From Paraburkholderia sp. SOS3 (lineage in GTDB: Bacteria > Pseudomonadota > Gammaproteobacteria > Burkholderiales > Burkholderiaceae), in NCBI RefSeq assembly GCF_001922345.1, contig NZ_CP018811.1, positions 3,286,001 to 3,350,000 of the forward strand: a DNA stretch of 64,000 nucleotides, read 5' to 3'. Shown here piece by piece: positions 1-8,602 of the stretch. A program made the translations under genes and the position numbers. Position 1 is the stretch's first letter. Each line of letters begins with the position of its first letter. Under the pieces are notes generated by a model. It was not told where the DNA came from and made no database searches. It was given only the letters and a program-made list of their open reading frames with translations.

Positions 1-1215
1 GCGGCCATCTTCGCCCGCCCGCGCCGCTTCGACCGCCGCATTGAGCGCCAGGATGTTGGTCTGGAACGCGATGCCCTCGATCACGCCGATGATGTCGCCG
101 ATGCTTTTGGCGCTGTCGTTGATCTCGTTCATCGTCGCGACCACGCGGCCGACCACGTCGCCGCCCTGCTCCGCGATCGACGATGCGTTATCGGCGAGCG
201 TGCGCGCCTGCTTCGCGTTGTCGGCGTTCTGCCGTACCGTCGAGGTCAGTTGTTCCATGCTGCTCGCGGTACGCTCGAGCGCCACCGCCTGCTGTTCGGT
301 GCGGTGCGACAGGTCGAGATTGCCCGTCGATATCTCGCTCGACGCGGATGCGATGGCCTCGGCGCTCGCGGCGATATCGGCGACCGTCGTCGACAGGCCG
401 CTTTGCATGTCGGAGAGCGCGCATAGCATGCTCGACGTGTCGCGCTTGCCGAGCGCGATCGCATTCGACAGATCGCCCGCGGCGATGCGCGATGCGATTT
501 CCTTCGCGTAGACGGGCTCGCCGCCGAGCTGCCGCACAAGACGGCGCACGACCCATTCGCCGATGACGAACGCAAGCACGATCAGCGCGAGCGTCGCGGC
601 CGCGATCATCACGAACGACGAGCGGAAGATAAACGCGGACGCGCCGATCGTCGCCTTCGCGGCCGTGCCCTGCTGCGCGACGAGGCCGTCGACGAGTTTT
701 TCGAGCTTGCCGGTTTCGACGAGCAGCGAGACATCCTGCATGCCGACCTGCCAGTTCATCTGCGACAGATCGAGCGACTGCGCCTGCACGAGCTTCACGA
801 AGTCGCGCAGGTGCGTGCTCCACGTGGCGACGGCCGCGGCGAATTTCTTCTGCTGACCGATCGCCTCGGGCGTGCTCGCATACTGGCCGAGCGTATTGAG
901 GTGAGCGCTCAGTGCCGCGAGCCCCTTGTCGATATCGGTGCCGAGTTCCTCGCGCTCTTTAGCGGTGGTCGCCGTAAGCAGCATTTTCTGCGCGCGGCTC
1001 GCGCGCAGCATCTCCCCGCGTGCTTCCTCGGCCGCGCGGTTCGCGATATAGCCCTGCTCGTAGATCGATTGCGTCGAGCCGTTCAGACGGCTGATCTGCG
1101 TCAGCGCGAATATGCCGATGGCGAGTGTGCCGGCCAGCAGCACGGCAAACGCGAGCCGCAGCGTTGCCTTCACCGATAGCCCGGCCCGCCGGGTCCCCAG
1201 TGCAACTGTTTTCAT
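1..1215 (-). CDS. Methyl-accepting chemotaxis protein, N-terminal part (runs off the window)
   Basis: A membrane receptor that passes ligand signals to CheA/CheW. Reading leftward from the ATG at 1215, 405 codons stay open to the window edge. A hydrophobic helix lies at about residues 11-35, an alpha-helical periplasmic domain follows, and a second membrane helix lies at about 195-215. A HAMP-like linker around [10 protein letters not shown] is next, and then the signalling coiled coil. The hairpin-tip signature [19 protein letters not shown] is reached just before the edge, so roughly the last quarter is missing. The start is supported by GGGGAAAG a few bases upstream. Ligand unknown. Family certain, specificity unknown. 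Confidence 0.93.
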   Translation of the reverse strand, partial: MKTVALGTRRAGLSVKATLRLAFAVLLAGTLAIGIFALTQISRLNGSTQSIYEQGYIANRAAEEARGEMLRASRAQKMLLTATTAKEREELGTDIDKGLAALSAHLNTLGQYASTPEAIGQQKKFAAAVATWSTHLRDFVKLVQAQSLDLSQMNWQVGMQDVSLLVETGKLEKLVDGLVAQQGTAAKATIGASAFIFRSSFVMIAAATLALIVLAFVIGEWVVRRLVRQLGGEPVYAKEIASRIAAGDLSNAIALGKRDTSSMLCALSDMQSGLSTTVADIAASAEAIASASSEISTGNLDLSHRTEQQAVALERTASSMEQLTSTVRQNADNAKQARTLADNASSIAEQGGDVVGRVVATMNEINDSAKSIGDIIGVIEGIAFQTNILALNAAVEAARAGEDGR

Positions 1216-1225
1216 CGTTCTTTCC

Positions 1226-1246
1226 CCGTTCCGACCGACGGAACGG
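1226..1246. repeat. Inverted repeat just upstream of the chemotaxis receptor
   Basis: CCGTTCCG (1226-1233) and CGGAACGG (1239-1246) form perfect 8-bp arms around a 5-base loop, 11 bases before the receptor start codon and against its ribosome binding site. It could be an operator or a leader hairpin limiting translation. No function is known. Confidence 0.5.
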
Positions 1247-1279
1247 TCGGCTCCGGCGGTCTTTCAACTTCATGACAGG

Positions 1280-1307
1280 TTGACGGCAAGAGCGGCGGTG
1301 GTCTTTA
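1280..1307 (-). promoter_or_regulatory. Possible FliA (sigma-28) promoter for the chemotaxis receptor
   Basis: On the minus strand TAAA (1307-1304) is followed after 16 bases by GCCGTCAA (1287-1280). The flagellar sigma factor consensus is TAAA-N15-GCCGATAA, so the -10 element matches at 6 of 8 and the spacing is one base long. Receptors of this class are commonly FliA-dependent, which makes the match more believable, but it is not proof. Confidence 0.4.
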
Positions 1308-1601
1308 GGTCTGTGCCCGTCGCCGTGCGCGTTCCGGCTGTCGCCCCTGTGCGCCGCCTCGTGGGCCGCGCGACCGGTGTTATACACGGCCAAAATCCCG
1401 CAGTCAGCCCTTGCTGACGCGCAGCCCGCGTCCGGTTCGAGGCGCTTTTCGCGACGTGACCATGTCCGATTCGCGACAAATCTTGGCAGGACAACTGGCT
1501 CAGGCCACATTACAATCCATCGCATACGATCCTTCGTCGACATTGCAGCGGCATTGCCGGAACGCGAAGGCCGTGCCGATCACCCCAACTTCAAGCCCCC
1601 C

Positions 1602-2858
1602 ATGGAAACGAGCCTCGACAAACGCGCCCTCGCCGGCGCCCAGGCTGGCGGCGCATCCACTCCCGTCGCGGCGAGCGCGGCAAAGGTGCCGCAAACCGTC
1701 TATTCGATCCTCGGCGCGATCAGCTTCTCGCATCTGATGAACGACATGATCCAGTCGCTGATCCTCGCGATCTATCCGATGCTGAAGTCGAACTTCGCGC
1801 TGTCGTTCGGGCAGATCGGCCTCATCACGCTGACCTATCAGATCACCGCGTCGCTGCTGCAGCCGCTCGTCGGTATCTATACGGACAAGCATCCGAAGCC
1901 GTACTCGCTGCCGGTCGGCATGGGTTTCACGCTGGCCGGCCTGCTGCTGATGTCGGTTGCGCCGAACTTCGGCATCCTGCTCGTCGCGGCTGCGCTGGTC
2001 GGCTGCGGCTCGTCGGTGTTCCACCCGGAATCGTCGCGCGTCGCGCGCATGGCGTCGGGCGGCCGTCACGGCCTCGCGCAGTCGCTGTTCCAGGTGGGCG
2101 GCAATGCGGGCACCTCGCTCGGGCCGCTGCTCGCCGCGCTGATCGTGATTCCGCATGGCCAGCGCAGCATCGCGTGGTTCTCGCTCGCGGCGCTGGTCGG
2201 CATCGTCGTGCTCTCGCAGGTGAGCCGCTGGTACAAGCATCATCCAGCCACGAAAAAAGCGCGCGCGGGCGTCGCGCATGCCACGCTGCCGCGCGGCAAG
2301 ATCGCATTCGCGATGAGCGTGCTCGTACTGCTCGTGTTCTCGAAATACTTCTATCTCGCGAGCATCAACAGCTACTTCACGTTCTATCTGATCGACAAAT
2401 TCCATCTGCCCGTGCAGGCCGCGCAGATCCATCTGTTCGTGTTCCTTGCGGCCGTCGCGGCGGGCACGGTGATCGGCGGACCGGTCGGCGACCGCATCGG
2501 CCGCAAGTATGTGATCTGGGTGTCGATTCTCGGCGTGGCGCCGTTCACGCTGCTGCTGCCCTATGCCAACCTGTTCTGGACCAGCGTGCTGACCGTGGTG
2601 ATCGGCGTCGTGCTCGCCTCCGCGTTCTCGGCGATTCTCGTCTACGCACAGGAGCTGATTCCGGGCAAGGTCGGCATGGTCGCGGGGCTGTTCTTCGGCT
2701 TCGCATTCGGCCTCGGCGGCGTCGGCGCCGCGGTGCTCGGCCAGCTTGCGGACGCGACGAGCATCGATTACGTGTACAAGGTCTGCTCGTTCCTGCCGCT
2801 GATCGGCATTCTCACGGTGTTTCTGCCGGATATCGAAGGAAAGCGCGCGAAGGCCTGA
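1602..2858 (+). CDS. fsr: MFS exporter, fosmidomycin-resistance (Fsr) type
   Basis: A 418-residue inner-membrane major facilitator protein expected to expel small molecules by proton antiport. Its first part, with SFSHLMNDMIQSLILAIYP and the GCGSSVFHPESSRVARMASG loop, is typical of the Fsr branch, whose E. coli member gives fosmidomycin resistance. About twelve hydrophobic segments alternate along the chain, and the second half has the DRIGRK-type loop between helices. The start at 1602 is chosen because the first 30 residues are polar and the family homology begins soon after. A strong terminator follows. The true substrate in this organism cannot be read from sequence. Confidence 0.88.
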   Translation: METSLDKRALAGAQAGGASTPVAASAAKVPQTVYSILGAISFSHLMNDMIQSLILAIYPMLKSNFALSFGQIGLITLTYQITASLLQPLVGIYTDKHPKPYSLPVGMGFTLAGLLLMSVAPNFGILLVAAALVGCGSSVFHPESSRVARMASGGRHGLAQSLFQVGGNAGTSLGPLLAALIVIPHGQRSIAWFSLAALVGIVVLSQVSRWYKHHPATKKARAGVAHATLPRGKIAFAMSVLVLLVFSKYFYLASINSYFTFYLIDKFHLPVQAAQIHLFVFLAAVAAGTVIGGPVGDRIGRKYVIWVSILGVAPFTLLLPYANLFWTSVLTVVIGVVLASAFSAILVYAQELIPGKVGMVAGLFFGFAFGLGGVGAAVLGQLADATSIDYVYKVCSFLPLIGILTVFLPDIEGKRAKA

Positions 2859-2884
2859 CCGGACGGTCGATCGTGGTCGCCAGC

Positions 2885-2910
2885 GGCGCCGCACTCGCGG
2901 CGCCTTTTTT
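2885..2910 (+). terminator. Rho-independent terminator of the Fsr-type exporter gene
   Basis: Perfect 8-bp stem GGCGCCGC (2885-2892) / GCGGCGCC (2897-2904), a 4-base loop and six T residues (2905-2910), 27 bases after the stop codon. Confidence 0.93.
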
Positions 2911-2937
2911 ATCGCGGCCGCCGGTGACAGATATCGC

Positions 2938-2969
2938 TGACATTTCGCGCGGTTGCGGCGCGAATGTTA
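2938..2969. promoter_or_regulatory. Imperfect palindrome upstream of prpE
   Basis: TGACATTTCGCGC (2938-2950) and GCGCGAATGTTA (2958-2969) pair with one mismatch and one bulged base across a 7-base spacer. It lies between the exporter terminator and prpE and is flanked by two AGATAT copies. It may be an operator for prpE. The cognate regulator is unknown. Confidence 0.35.
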
Positions 2970-3155
2970 GATATTTCAGACGCTCACTCCCTCTTTTCTC
3001 ACTGCGCGGTGTCATGGTGAACCCGCGTTGTCCGTGCGTTCGCGCCTGCTCTATGCTGTGCTCATCGCCGCACCGGCATGCCGATTGCGTGCGCCGCATC
3101 GTCGTTCGCCGGAACGCCGTTGTCCTTGATCCGCCCGCCCAAAGGATGGCCGCCG

Positions 3156-5066
3156 ATGACCCGCTACCGCGAATTCCACCGCCGTTCGATCGAAGCGCCC
3201 GACGAGTTCTGGCGCGAAGAGGCCGCCCGCATTCACTGGCACACGCCTTTCGACACGGTGCTCGACCGCTCGAAGCCGCCGTTCGCGCGCTGGTTCACAG
3301 GCGGCAGGACGAATCTGTGCCATAACGCGGTCGACCGCCATCTCGCCGCCCGTTCGCAGCAGCAGGCGCTCATCTATATCTCGACCGAAACCGGCATCGA
3401 GCGCCGCTATACGTACGCCGAACTGTACGCGGAAGTGAACCGCATGGCCGCGGTCATGCGTTCGCTCGGCGTCGCACGCGGCGAGCGCGTGCTCATCTAT
3501 TTGCCGATGATTCCCGAAGCGGCATTCGCGATGCTCGCGTGCGCGCGGCTCGGGGCGATTCACTCGGTCGTGTTCGGCGGCTTCGCGGCGCCGAATCTCG
3601 CGGCGCGCATCGACGATGCGAAGCCCGCGCTGATCGTCACCGCCGACGCGGGCGCGCGCGCCGGCAAGGTGATCGATTACGCGCCGCTGATCGACGAAGC
3701 GTTGTCGCGCGCCGCGCACAAGACGCCGCGCGTGCTGCTGATCGACCGCCAGCTCGCGCCGGAAAAGTTCAGTGCCCCCTATCTGCTCGACTACGAGCCG
3801 CTGCGCGAGCAGTTCTTCGACGCGCACGTGCCGTGCGAATGGCTCGAATCGAACGAGCCGTCGTACGTGCTGTACACATCGGGCACGACCGGACGCCCGA
3901 AAGGCGTGCAGCGCGACGTCGGCGGCTATGCGGTCGCGCTCGCCGCATCGATGGAATACATCTTCGAAGGACGCCCCGGCGACACGATGTTCACCGCCTC
4001 CGACATCGGCTGGGTCGTCGGGCACAGCTACATCATCTATGCGCCGCTGATCGCGGGCCTGACGACCGTGATGTACGAGGGCACGCCGATCCGTCCGGAC
4101 GGCGGCATCTGGTGGCGGCTCGTCGAGCAGTACGGAATCAATCTGATGTTCACCGCGCCAACCGCGTTGCGCGTGCTCAAGAAGCAGGACCCGGCGCTCA
4201 TGCAAGCCGCCGACCTGTCGAGCCTGCGCACGCTGTTTCTCGCAGGCGAGCCGCTCGACGAGCCGACTGCCGCGTGGGTCGCGCAATCGCTTGGCAAGCC
4301 CGTCGTCGACAACTACTGGCAGACCGAAACCGGCTGGCCGATTCTCGCGATCCAGCGCGGCGTCGAAGCGCTGCCGCCGAAGCTCGGCTCGCCGGGCGTG
4401 CCCGTATACGGCTACCACGTGACGCTGCGCGACGAGGTGACGGGCGAGCCCTGCAGGCCCGGCGAAAAAGGCGTGATCACGCTTGCGTATCCGCTGCCGC
4501 CGGGCTGCATGTCGACCGTATGGGGCGACGATGCGCGCTTTGTCGATACCTACTGGTCGGGCGTGCCGAACCAGACCGTCTACTCGACCTTCGATTGGGG
4601 CGTGCAGGACGAAGACGGCTATGTGACGATCCTCGGCCGTACCGACGACGTGATCAATGTCGCCGGCCATCGCCTCGGCACACGCGAAATCGAAGAAGCG
4701 CTGTCGGGCCACCACGCGGTGGCCGAGGTCGCGGTGGTCGGCGTGAACGATCCGCTGAAAGGGCAGGCCGCGCTTGCATTCACGGTGCTGCGCGATGCGG
4801 ACCGCTACGCGTCGCCTGAAGCACGCGCGAAGCTCGAAGCGGAACTCACGGCGACGGTCGACCGGCAGTTGGGATCGATTGCGCGGCCGGCGCGCGTGCA
4901 TATCGTGTCGATGCTGCCGAAGACGCGCTCGGGCAAGCTGCTGCGCCGCGCGATCGCGGCGCTCGCCGAGGGCCGCGACCCCGGCGATTTGCCGACGATC
5001 GAAGACCCGGCCGCGCTGCAGCAGATTCGCGACGCGCTGCGGGCGTCGGCCCCGGCCTCGCCCTGA
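3156..5066 (+). CDS. prpE: Propionyl-CoA synthetase (AMP-forming)
   Basis: Activates propionate with ATP and CoA to propionyl-CoA in the cytoplasm. At 636 residues it matches PrpE. The adenylate-forming signature YTSGTTGRPKGVQRDVGGY sits at about residues 239-257, and its QRDVGGY extension separates PrpE from acetyl-CoA synthetase. The C-terminal TRSGKLLRRA places the catalytic and acetylatable lysine at residue 594. The start at 3156 is preceded at a good distance by AAGGA (3143-3147). An upstream in-frame ATG at 3078 would add 26 non-conserved residues. No other propionate genes are adjacent, so it may serve general short-chain acid activation. Confidence 0.92.
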   Translation: MTRYREFHRRSIEAPDEFWREEAARIHWHTPFDTVLDRSKPPFARWFTGGRTNLCHNAVDRHLAARSQQQALIYISTETGIERRYTYAELYAEVNRMAAVMRSLGVARGERVLIYLPMIPEAAFAMLACARLGAIHSVVFGGFAAPNLAARIDDAKPALIVTADAGARAGKVIDYAPLIDEALSRAAHKTPRVLLIDRQLAPEKFSAPYLLDYEPLREQFFDAHVPCEWLESNEPSYVLYTSGTTGRPKGVQRDVGGYAVALAASMEYIFEGRPGDTMFTASDIGWVVGHSYIIYAPLIAGLTTVMYEGTPIRPDGGIWWRLVEQYGINLMFTAPTALRVLKKQDPALMQAADLSSLRTLFLAGEPLDEPTAAWVAQSLGKPVVDNYWQTETGWPILAIQRGVEALPPKLGSPGVPVYGYHVTLRDEVTGEPCRPGEKGVITLAYPLPPGCMSTVWGDDARFVDTYWSGVPNQTVYSTFDWGVQDEDGYVTILGRTDDVINVAGHRLGTREIEEALSGHHAVAEVAVVGVNDPLKGQAALAFTVLRDADRYASPEARAKLEAELTATVDRQLGSIARPARVHIVSMLPKTRSGKLLRRAIAALAEGRDPGDLPTIEDPAALQQIRDALRASAPASP

Positions 5067-5080
5067 AGCTGCTTACCGCA

Positions 5081-5128
5081 CGTTATGCGGACGCTTATGC
5101 GGTCGTTTATTCGACCGCTTATCCGCGC
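5081..5128. repeat. 12-bp imperfect tandem repeat (four units)
   Basis: Four consecutive 12-base units, cgttatgcggac, gcttatgcggtc, gtttattcgacc and gcttatccgcgc, lie between prpE and the nucleosidase gene. They run over the nucleosidase stop codon at 5119-5121. It is one of several 12-bp arrays in this window. Confidence 0.7.
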
Positions 5129-5955
5129 GCTTGCAGGAACCGCCGCAAGATCCCGCTCGAATACGTGCCGGCGATCTCGACGAGAAACGTCGAGAACGAC
5201 GCCGGGGCGTGCACGTCGGCAGTGTCGGAAATCGTACGCACGATCGCGCACGGCACGCCGTACTCGAAGCAGACTTGCGCGATCGCCGCGCCTTCCATTT
5301 CGACGGCGAGCGCATCGGGCAGCGCGGCGCGCAATGCGTCGACCGCCGCCGCGCTCGCAATAAACTGATCGCCGCTGATCACAAGACCGCGATGCACTCT
5401 GGGCCGCGCGGTACTGAAGCGTTCGGCGAGCGCGCCGCCTTCCTGCGCGATGAATTCTTCGCATGCCGAGGCGAGCGCTTCGGCGAGCGGCGCATCGGCG
5501 GCAAAGCGCGCGACGCCGAGCAACGGCACTTCGAAACGCGGAAACAGCGGCGACGCGTCGAGGTCGTGCTGCATCAGCGTATGCGCGACGACCACGTCGC
5601 CGATCTGCACGTCGCGCCCCACGCCGCCGGCCACACCGGTGAACACGACTGCCGCGACATCGAACGCGTGAATCAGCGCGCTGACCGTCGCGGCGGCGGC
5701 GACCTTGCCGACGCGCGCCAGTGTCACCACGCACGGCGCGCCGTGCACGGTGCCGACGTGATAGTCGCGCTGCCCGTGCGCGACGGTGCGCACGTCACCC
5801 TCGGCACGCATCGCGGCGACGAGGTCGCCGAGTTCTTCGGGCAGCGCCGCCATCACGCCCAAAGGCCGCAGCGTTCCGGCATCTTCGGCATCGCTGCCAC
5901 GTTGAACGCCACGCGCCACTGTCTGCTTCGCTACTGCATCCTTCGCTTCGCTCAT
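5119..5955 (-). CDS. mtnN: 5'-methylthioadenosine/S-adenosylhomocysteine nucleosidase-like phosphorylase superfamily protein
   Basis: Predicted to cleave adenine from methylthioadenosine or S-adenosylhomocysteine, recycling by-products of SAM use. The 278-residue chain opens with about 30 unstructured residues, then shows VMAALPEE, the phosphate/ribose loop FTGVAGG, VVAHTLMQHDLDA, the substrate pocket VEMEGAAIAQVC and the catalytic ISDTAD. These follow the order seen in E. coli MtnN. The ATG overlaps the stop of the upstream helicase gene as ATGA, implying translational coupling. Other family members act on futalosine or related nucleosides, so the exact substrate is not settled. Confidence 0.82.
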   Translation of the reverse strand: MSEAKDAVAKQTVARGVQRGSDAEDAGTLRPLGVMAALPEELGDLVAAMRAEGDVRTVAHGQRDYHVGTVHGAPCVVTLARVGKVAAAATVSALIHAFDVAAVVFTGVAGGVGRDVQIGDVVVAHTLMQHDLDASPLFPRFEVPLLGVARFAADAPLAEALASACEEFIAQEGGALAERFSTARPRVHRGLVISGDQFIASAAAVDALRAALPDALAVEMEGAAIAQVCFEYGVPCAIVRTISDTADVHAPASFSTFLVEIAGTYSSGILRRFLQARG

Positions 5956-8321
5956 TCCACCGCCTGTAATTTCGCGACCGCGAGTGCCAGCCACTTCTCG
6001 CCATGCCGCTTGAATCTGACCTGCGCCTTGCCGTCGGAGCCGCCGCCTTCGAGCGCCGTAATCGTGCCTTCGCCGAACTTCGTATGGAACACCTGTTGCC
6101 CCACGCGAAAGCCCGTTTCGACCGCGCGCTGCTCGTTCGCGAAAGCCGGTAACGGGGCCGCGTGCGCGCCGCTGTCGTAGTTCGCGTAACCGTTGTCTTC
6201 GCGGTTCGAGCGCCCGAACCAGTCGCGGCCCCAGCCCGCATTGTCCGAACGGCCGCCCCAGCGCGAACCGGCCTCGACTTTCGGCGTGAGCCACTTTAGC
6301 GTGTCTTGCGGAAGTTCGTCGAAAAACCGGGAGCGGATGTTGTAGCGCGTCTGGCCATGCAGCATCCGGCTCTGCGCAAAGGACAGATAAAGCCGCTCCT
6401 TCGCCCGCGTGATCGCCACATACATCAGGCGCCGCTCTTCCTCGAGCCCGTCCGTTTCCATCGCGCTGTTCTCGTGCGGGAATAGCCCTTCTTCGAGACC
6501 CGTGATGAACACCGCGGTGAATTCGAGACCCTTCGCCGAATGCACGGTCATGAGCTGCACGGCGTCCTGGCCCGCCTGCGCCTGGTTGTCGCCGGCCTCG
6601 AGCGACGCGTGCGACAGGAAGCCCGCGAGCGGCGTCATCGTGTCGGGATTCTGCGCGGGATCCGCGGGGCCTGCCGGATCGAGCACGACGCTGCCCGGAT
6701 CGTCCGTTTCGACCGCGATTTCAGGCGCGGCCGTCGCGCCCGGGCGCAGCGGAATCGAGCGCGCGGGCGTATCGAGCCCGTAGCCCTCTTCGCTGACGAA
6801 CGCCGCCGCCGCATTGACGAGTTCCTGCAGGTTCTCGAGACGATCCTGCCCTTCGCGCTCGTTCTGGTAAAAATCGGCGAGACCGCTGCCGCGCACGACA
6901 TGCTCGACCGTTTCCGGCAAGCTCATCTGCTGCGTTTCCGCGCGCATCTTCGCGATCAGGGTCGCAAACGCGCCGAGGCTCGAACCGGCCTTGCCGGTCA
7001 CGTACGGAATCGCCGCCGCCAGCGAGCAGTTGTAGAGGCGCGCCGCATCGGCCAGTTGTTCGATGGAGCGTGCGCCGATACCGCGCACCGGAAAGTTCAC
7101 GACACGCGCAAACGCCGTATCGTCGTTCGGATTGTCGATGAGGCGCAGATACGCGAGCGCGTGCTTGACTTCCTGGCGTTCGAAAAAGCGCAGGCCGCCA
7201 TACACGCGATACGGAATGCCGACATTGACGAGCGTGTGTTCGATCGCGCGCGACTGCGCATTGCTTCGATACAGCACGGCGATCTCGCCGCGCGACAAGC
7301 CGGTATTGATCAGCGCGCGAATCTCTTCGACGATCCAGCTCGCTTCCTGCGAATCGGTGGCCGCCTCGTAGACGCGCACCGGTTCGCCGTGCCCCGCATC
7401 CGTGCGCAGGTTCTTGCCGAGCCGCCGCGCGTTGTGCGCGATCAGGTGGTTCGCCGCATCGAGAATATGGCCGTGCGAACGGTAGTTCTGCTCGAGCTTG
7501 ATCAGGTTGCGGACCTTGAACTCGTGCTCGAAGTCGCGCATGTTCCCGACGTTCGCGCCGCGGAACGCGTAGATCGACTGGTCGTCGTCGCCGACCGCGA
7601 AGATCGCGTTGTGCTCGCCGGCGAGCAGCTTGAGCCATGCGTATTGCAGCTTGTTCGTGTCCTGGAACTCGTCGACGAGGATTTGCCTGAAGCGCGCCTG
7701 GTAGTGCGCGCGCAGCGGCGCATTGTGCGCAAGCAGCTCGTAGCAGCGCAACAGCAGCTCGGGAAAGTCGACCACGCCTTCGCGCTGGCATTGCTGCTCG
7801 TAGGCTTCATAGAGCTCGACGAACTTGCGGTTGAAGTTGTCGGTCGCGTCGACGTCTTTCGGCCGCAGCCCCTGCTCCTTCGCATTGTTGATGAAGTACT
7901 GCAGGTTCTTCGCCGGATATTTTTCGTCGTCGACGTTGAGGCCTTTCATGAGGCGCTTGATCGCCGACAGCTGGTCCGCGGTGTCGAGAATCTGGAATGT
8001 TTGCGGCAGGCCCGCGTCGCGGTAATGGGCGCGCAGCATCCGGTTGCACAGGCCGTGGAACGTGCCGATCCACATGCCGCGCGTATCGATCGGCAGCAGC
8101 GCCGACAGCCGCGCCATCATTTCGCGCGCGGCCTTGTTCGTGAACGTGACCGCCAGCACGGTGGGCGGCGACGCATAGCCGTGCTGGATCAGCCATGCGA
8201 TGCGCGTGATCAGCACGCGGGTCTTGCCGCTGCCGGCGCCCGCCAGAATAAGCGCCGGTTCGTTCGGCAACGTGACGGCGGCAAGTTGTTCGGGGTTCAG
8301 GTTGGCGAGCAGATCGGGCAT
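5952..8321 (-). CDS. uvrD: UvrD/Rep-family DNA helicase II
   Basis: ATP-driven 3'-5' helicase for nucleotide excision and mismatch repair. The 789 residues contain superfamily 1 motifs in order: LAGAGSGKT (Walker A), VDEFQDTN, VGDDDQSIYAFRGA, LEQNYRS, TVHSAKGLEF and YVAITRAKERLYL. The C-terminal tail (FHTKFGEGTI...) is the small beta-barrel typical of UvrD and PcrA. A Gly/Pro/Asp-rich insert of roughly 60 residues precedes TVHSAKG. The start at 8321 (MPDLLANLNPEQ) matches the family, whereas the frame upstream reads through low-complexity repeat DNA. Its stop overlaps mtnN by ATGA. Confidence 0.93.
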   Translation of the reverse strand: MPDLLANLNPEQLAAVTLPNEPALILAGAGSGKTRVLITRIAWLIQHGYASPPTVLAVTFTNKAAREMMARLSALLPIDTRGMWIGTFHGLCNRMLRAHYRDAGLPQTFQILDTADQLSAIKRLMKGLNVDDEKYPAKNLQYFINNAKEQGLRPKDVDATDNFNRKFVELYEAYEQQCQREGVVDFPELLLRCYELLAHNAPLRAHYQARFRQILVDEFQDTNKLQYAWLKLLAGEHNAIFAVGDDDQSIYAFRGANVGNMRDFEHEFKVRNLIKLEQNYRSHGHILDAANHLIAHNARRLGKNLRTDAGHGEPVRVYEAATDSQEASWIVEEIRALINTGLSRGEIAVLYRSNAQSRAIEHTLVNVGIPYRVYGGLRFFERQEVKHALAYLRLIDNPNDDTAFARVVNFPVRGIGARSIEQLADAARLYNCSLAAAIPYVTGKAGSSLGAFATLIAKMRAETQQMSLPETVEHVVRGSGLADFYQNEREGQDRLENLQELVNAAAAFVSEEGYGLDTPARSIPLRPGATAAPEIAVETDDPGSVVLDPAGPADPAQNPDTMTPLAGFLSHASLEAGDNQAQAGQDAVQLMTVHSAKGLEFTAVFITGLEEGLFPHENSAMETDGLEEERRLMYVAITRAKERLYLSFAQSRMLHGQTRYNIRSRFFDELPQDTLKWLTPKVEAGSRWGGRSDNAGWGRDWFGRSNREDNGYANYDSGAHAAPLPAFANEQRAVETGFRVGQQVFHTKFGEGTITALEGGGSDGKAQVRFKRHGEKWLALAVAKLQAVE

Positions 8322-8328
8322 GTCGGAT

Positions 8329-8455
8329 GGGCGGACGGATGAGCAGACAGATGAGCGCACTGACGGGCAGAGGGGGCAAAGGGCAACAAAGGGCAACAAA
8401 GCGGGCAAGCGGCAAAGCGGCGCATCGGGCAGTGATCGGGCAGTGGCGACCAGGC
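8329..8455. repeat. Purine-rich short-repeat tract in the uvrD 5' untranslated region
   Basis: Begins with decayed 12-bp units (gggcggacggat, gagcagacagat, gagcgcactgac). Two exact copies of gggcaacaaa follow (8381-8400), and then variants of gcgggcaa and tcgggcagtg. The whole predicted uvrD leader is made of this repetitive DNA. Confidence 0.65.
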
Positions 8456-8463
8456 CGTCCGCC

Positions 8464-8469
8464 ATTATA
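8464..8469 (-). promoter_or_regulatory. Predicted -10 element for uvrD
   Basis: Exact TATAAT on the minus strand, about 140 bases upstream of the uvrD start. The -35 hexamer 17 bases further back is poor, so only the -10 is claimed. Confidence 0.45.
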
Positions 8470-8506
8470 AGTCCCGCCCGACACTCGCATCAGGCGGGTG
8501 TCGCCT

Positions 8507-8520
8507 TGGCCGAATGGCCA
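8507..8520. repeat. GGCC-GAAT-GGCC palindrome upstream of valS
   Basis: TGGCCGAATGGCCA with 5-bp arms. A close relative, CTGGCCGAACGGCCAG, lies upstream of alaS at 37726-37741. Confidence 0.5.
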
Positions 8521-8549
8521 GGTGACGGCCTGTCGTGCCGCGCAGCCTT

Positions 8550-8555
8550 TATAAT
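8550..8555 (+). promoter_or_regulatory. Predicted -10 element for valS
   Basis: Exact TATAAT, 48 bases upstream of the valS ATG. No good -35 lies at 17 bp. The divergent uvrD promoter shares this 280-base region. Confidence 0.5.
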
Positions 8556-8602
8556 TCAAGGTTTCGGGCATCTTTTCACGCATTTTTCGGCAGACTTCCA
8601 CA

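Larger units (their letters stand above)
1216..1601. other. Divergent intergenic region, chemotaxis receptor / MFS exporter
   Basis: 386 bases without a convincing gene. The left part carries the inverted repeat and possible FliA promoter of the receptor. The right part must carry the exporter promoter, which I could not place. A longer reading frame enters from upstream of the exporter start, but its extra N-terminus has no family resemblance. Confidence 0.6.

Noticed and set aside
1500..2894. Long minus-strand open frame (464 codons) opposite the Fsr exporter
   Set aside because: Arg/His/Glu-rich, no motif, and opposite a clear membrane protein; an antisense shadow of high-GC coding DNA.
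3051..4901. Long minus-strand open frame (616 codons) opposite prpE
   Set aside because: Arg-rich composition with no family signature, fully antisense to a well-supported gene.
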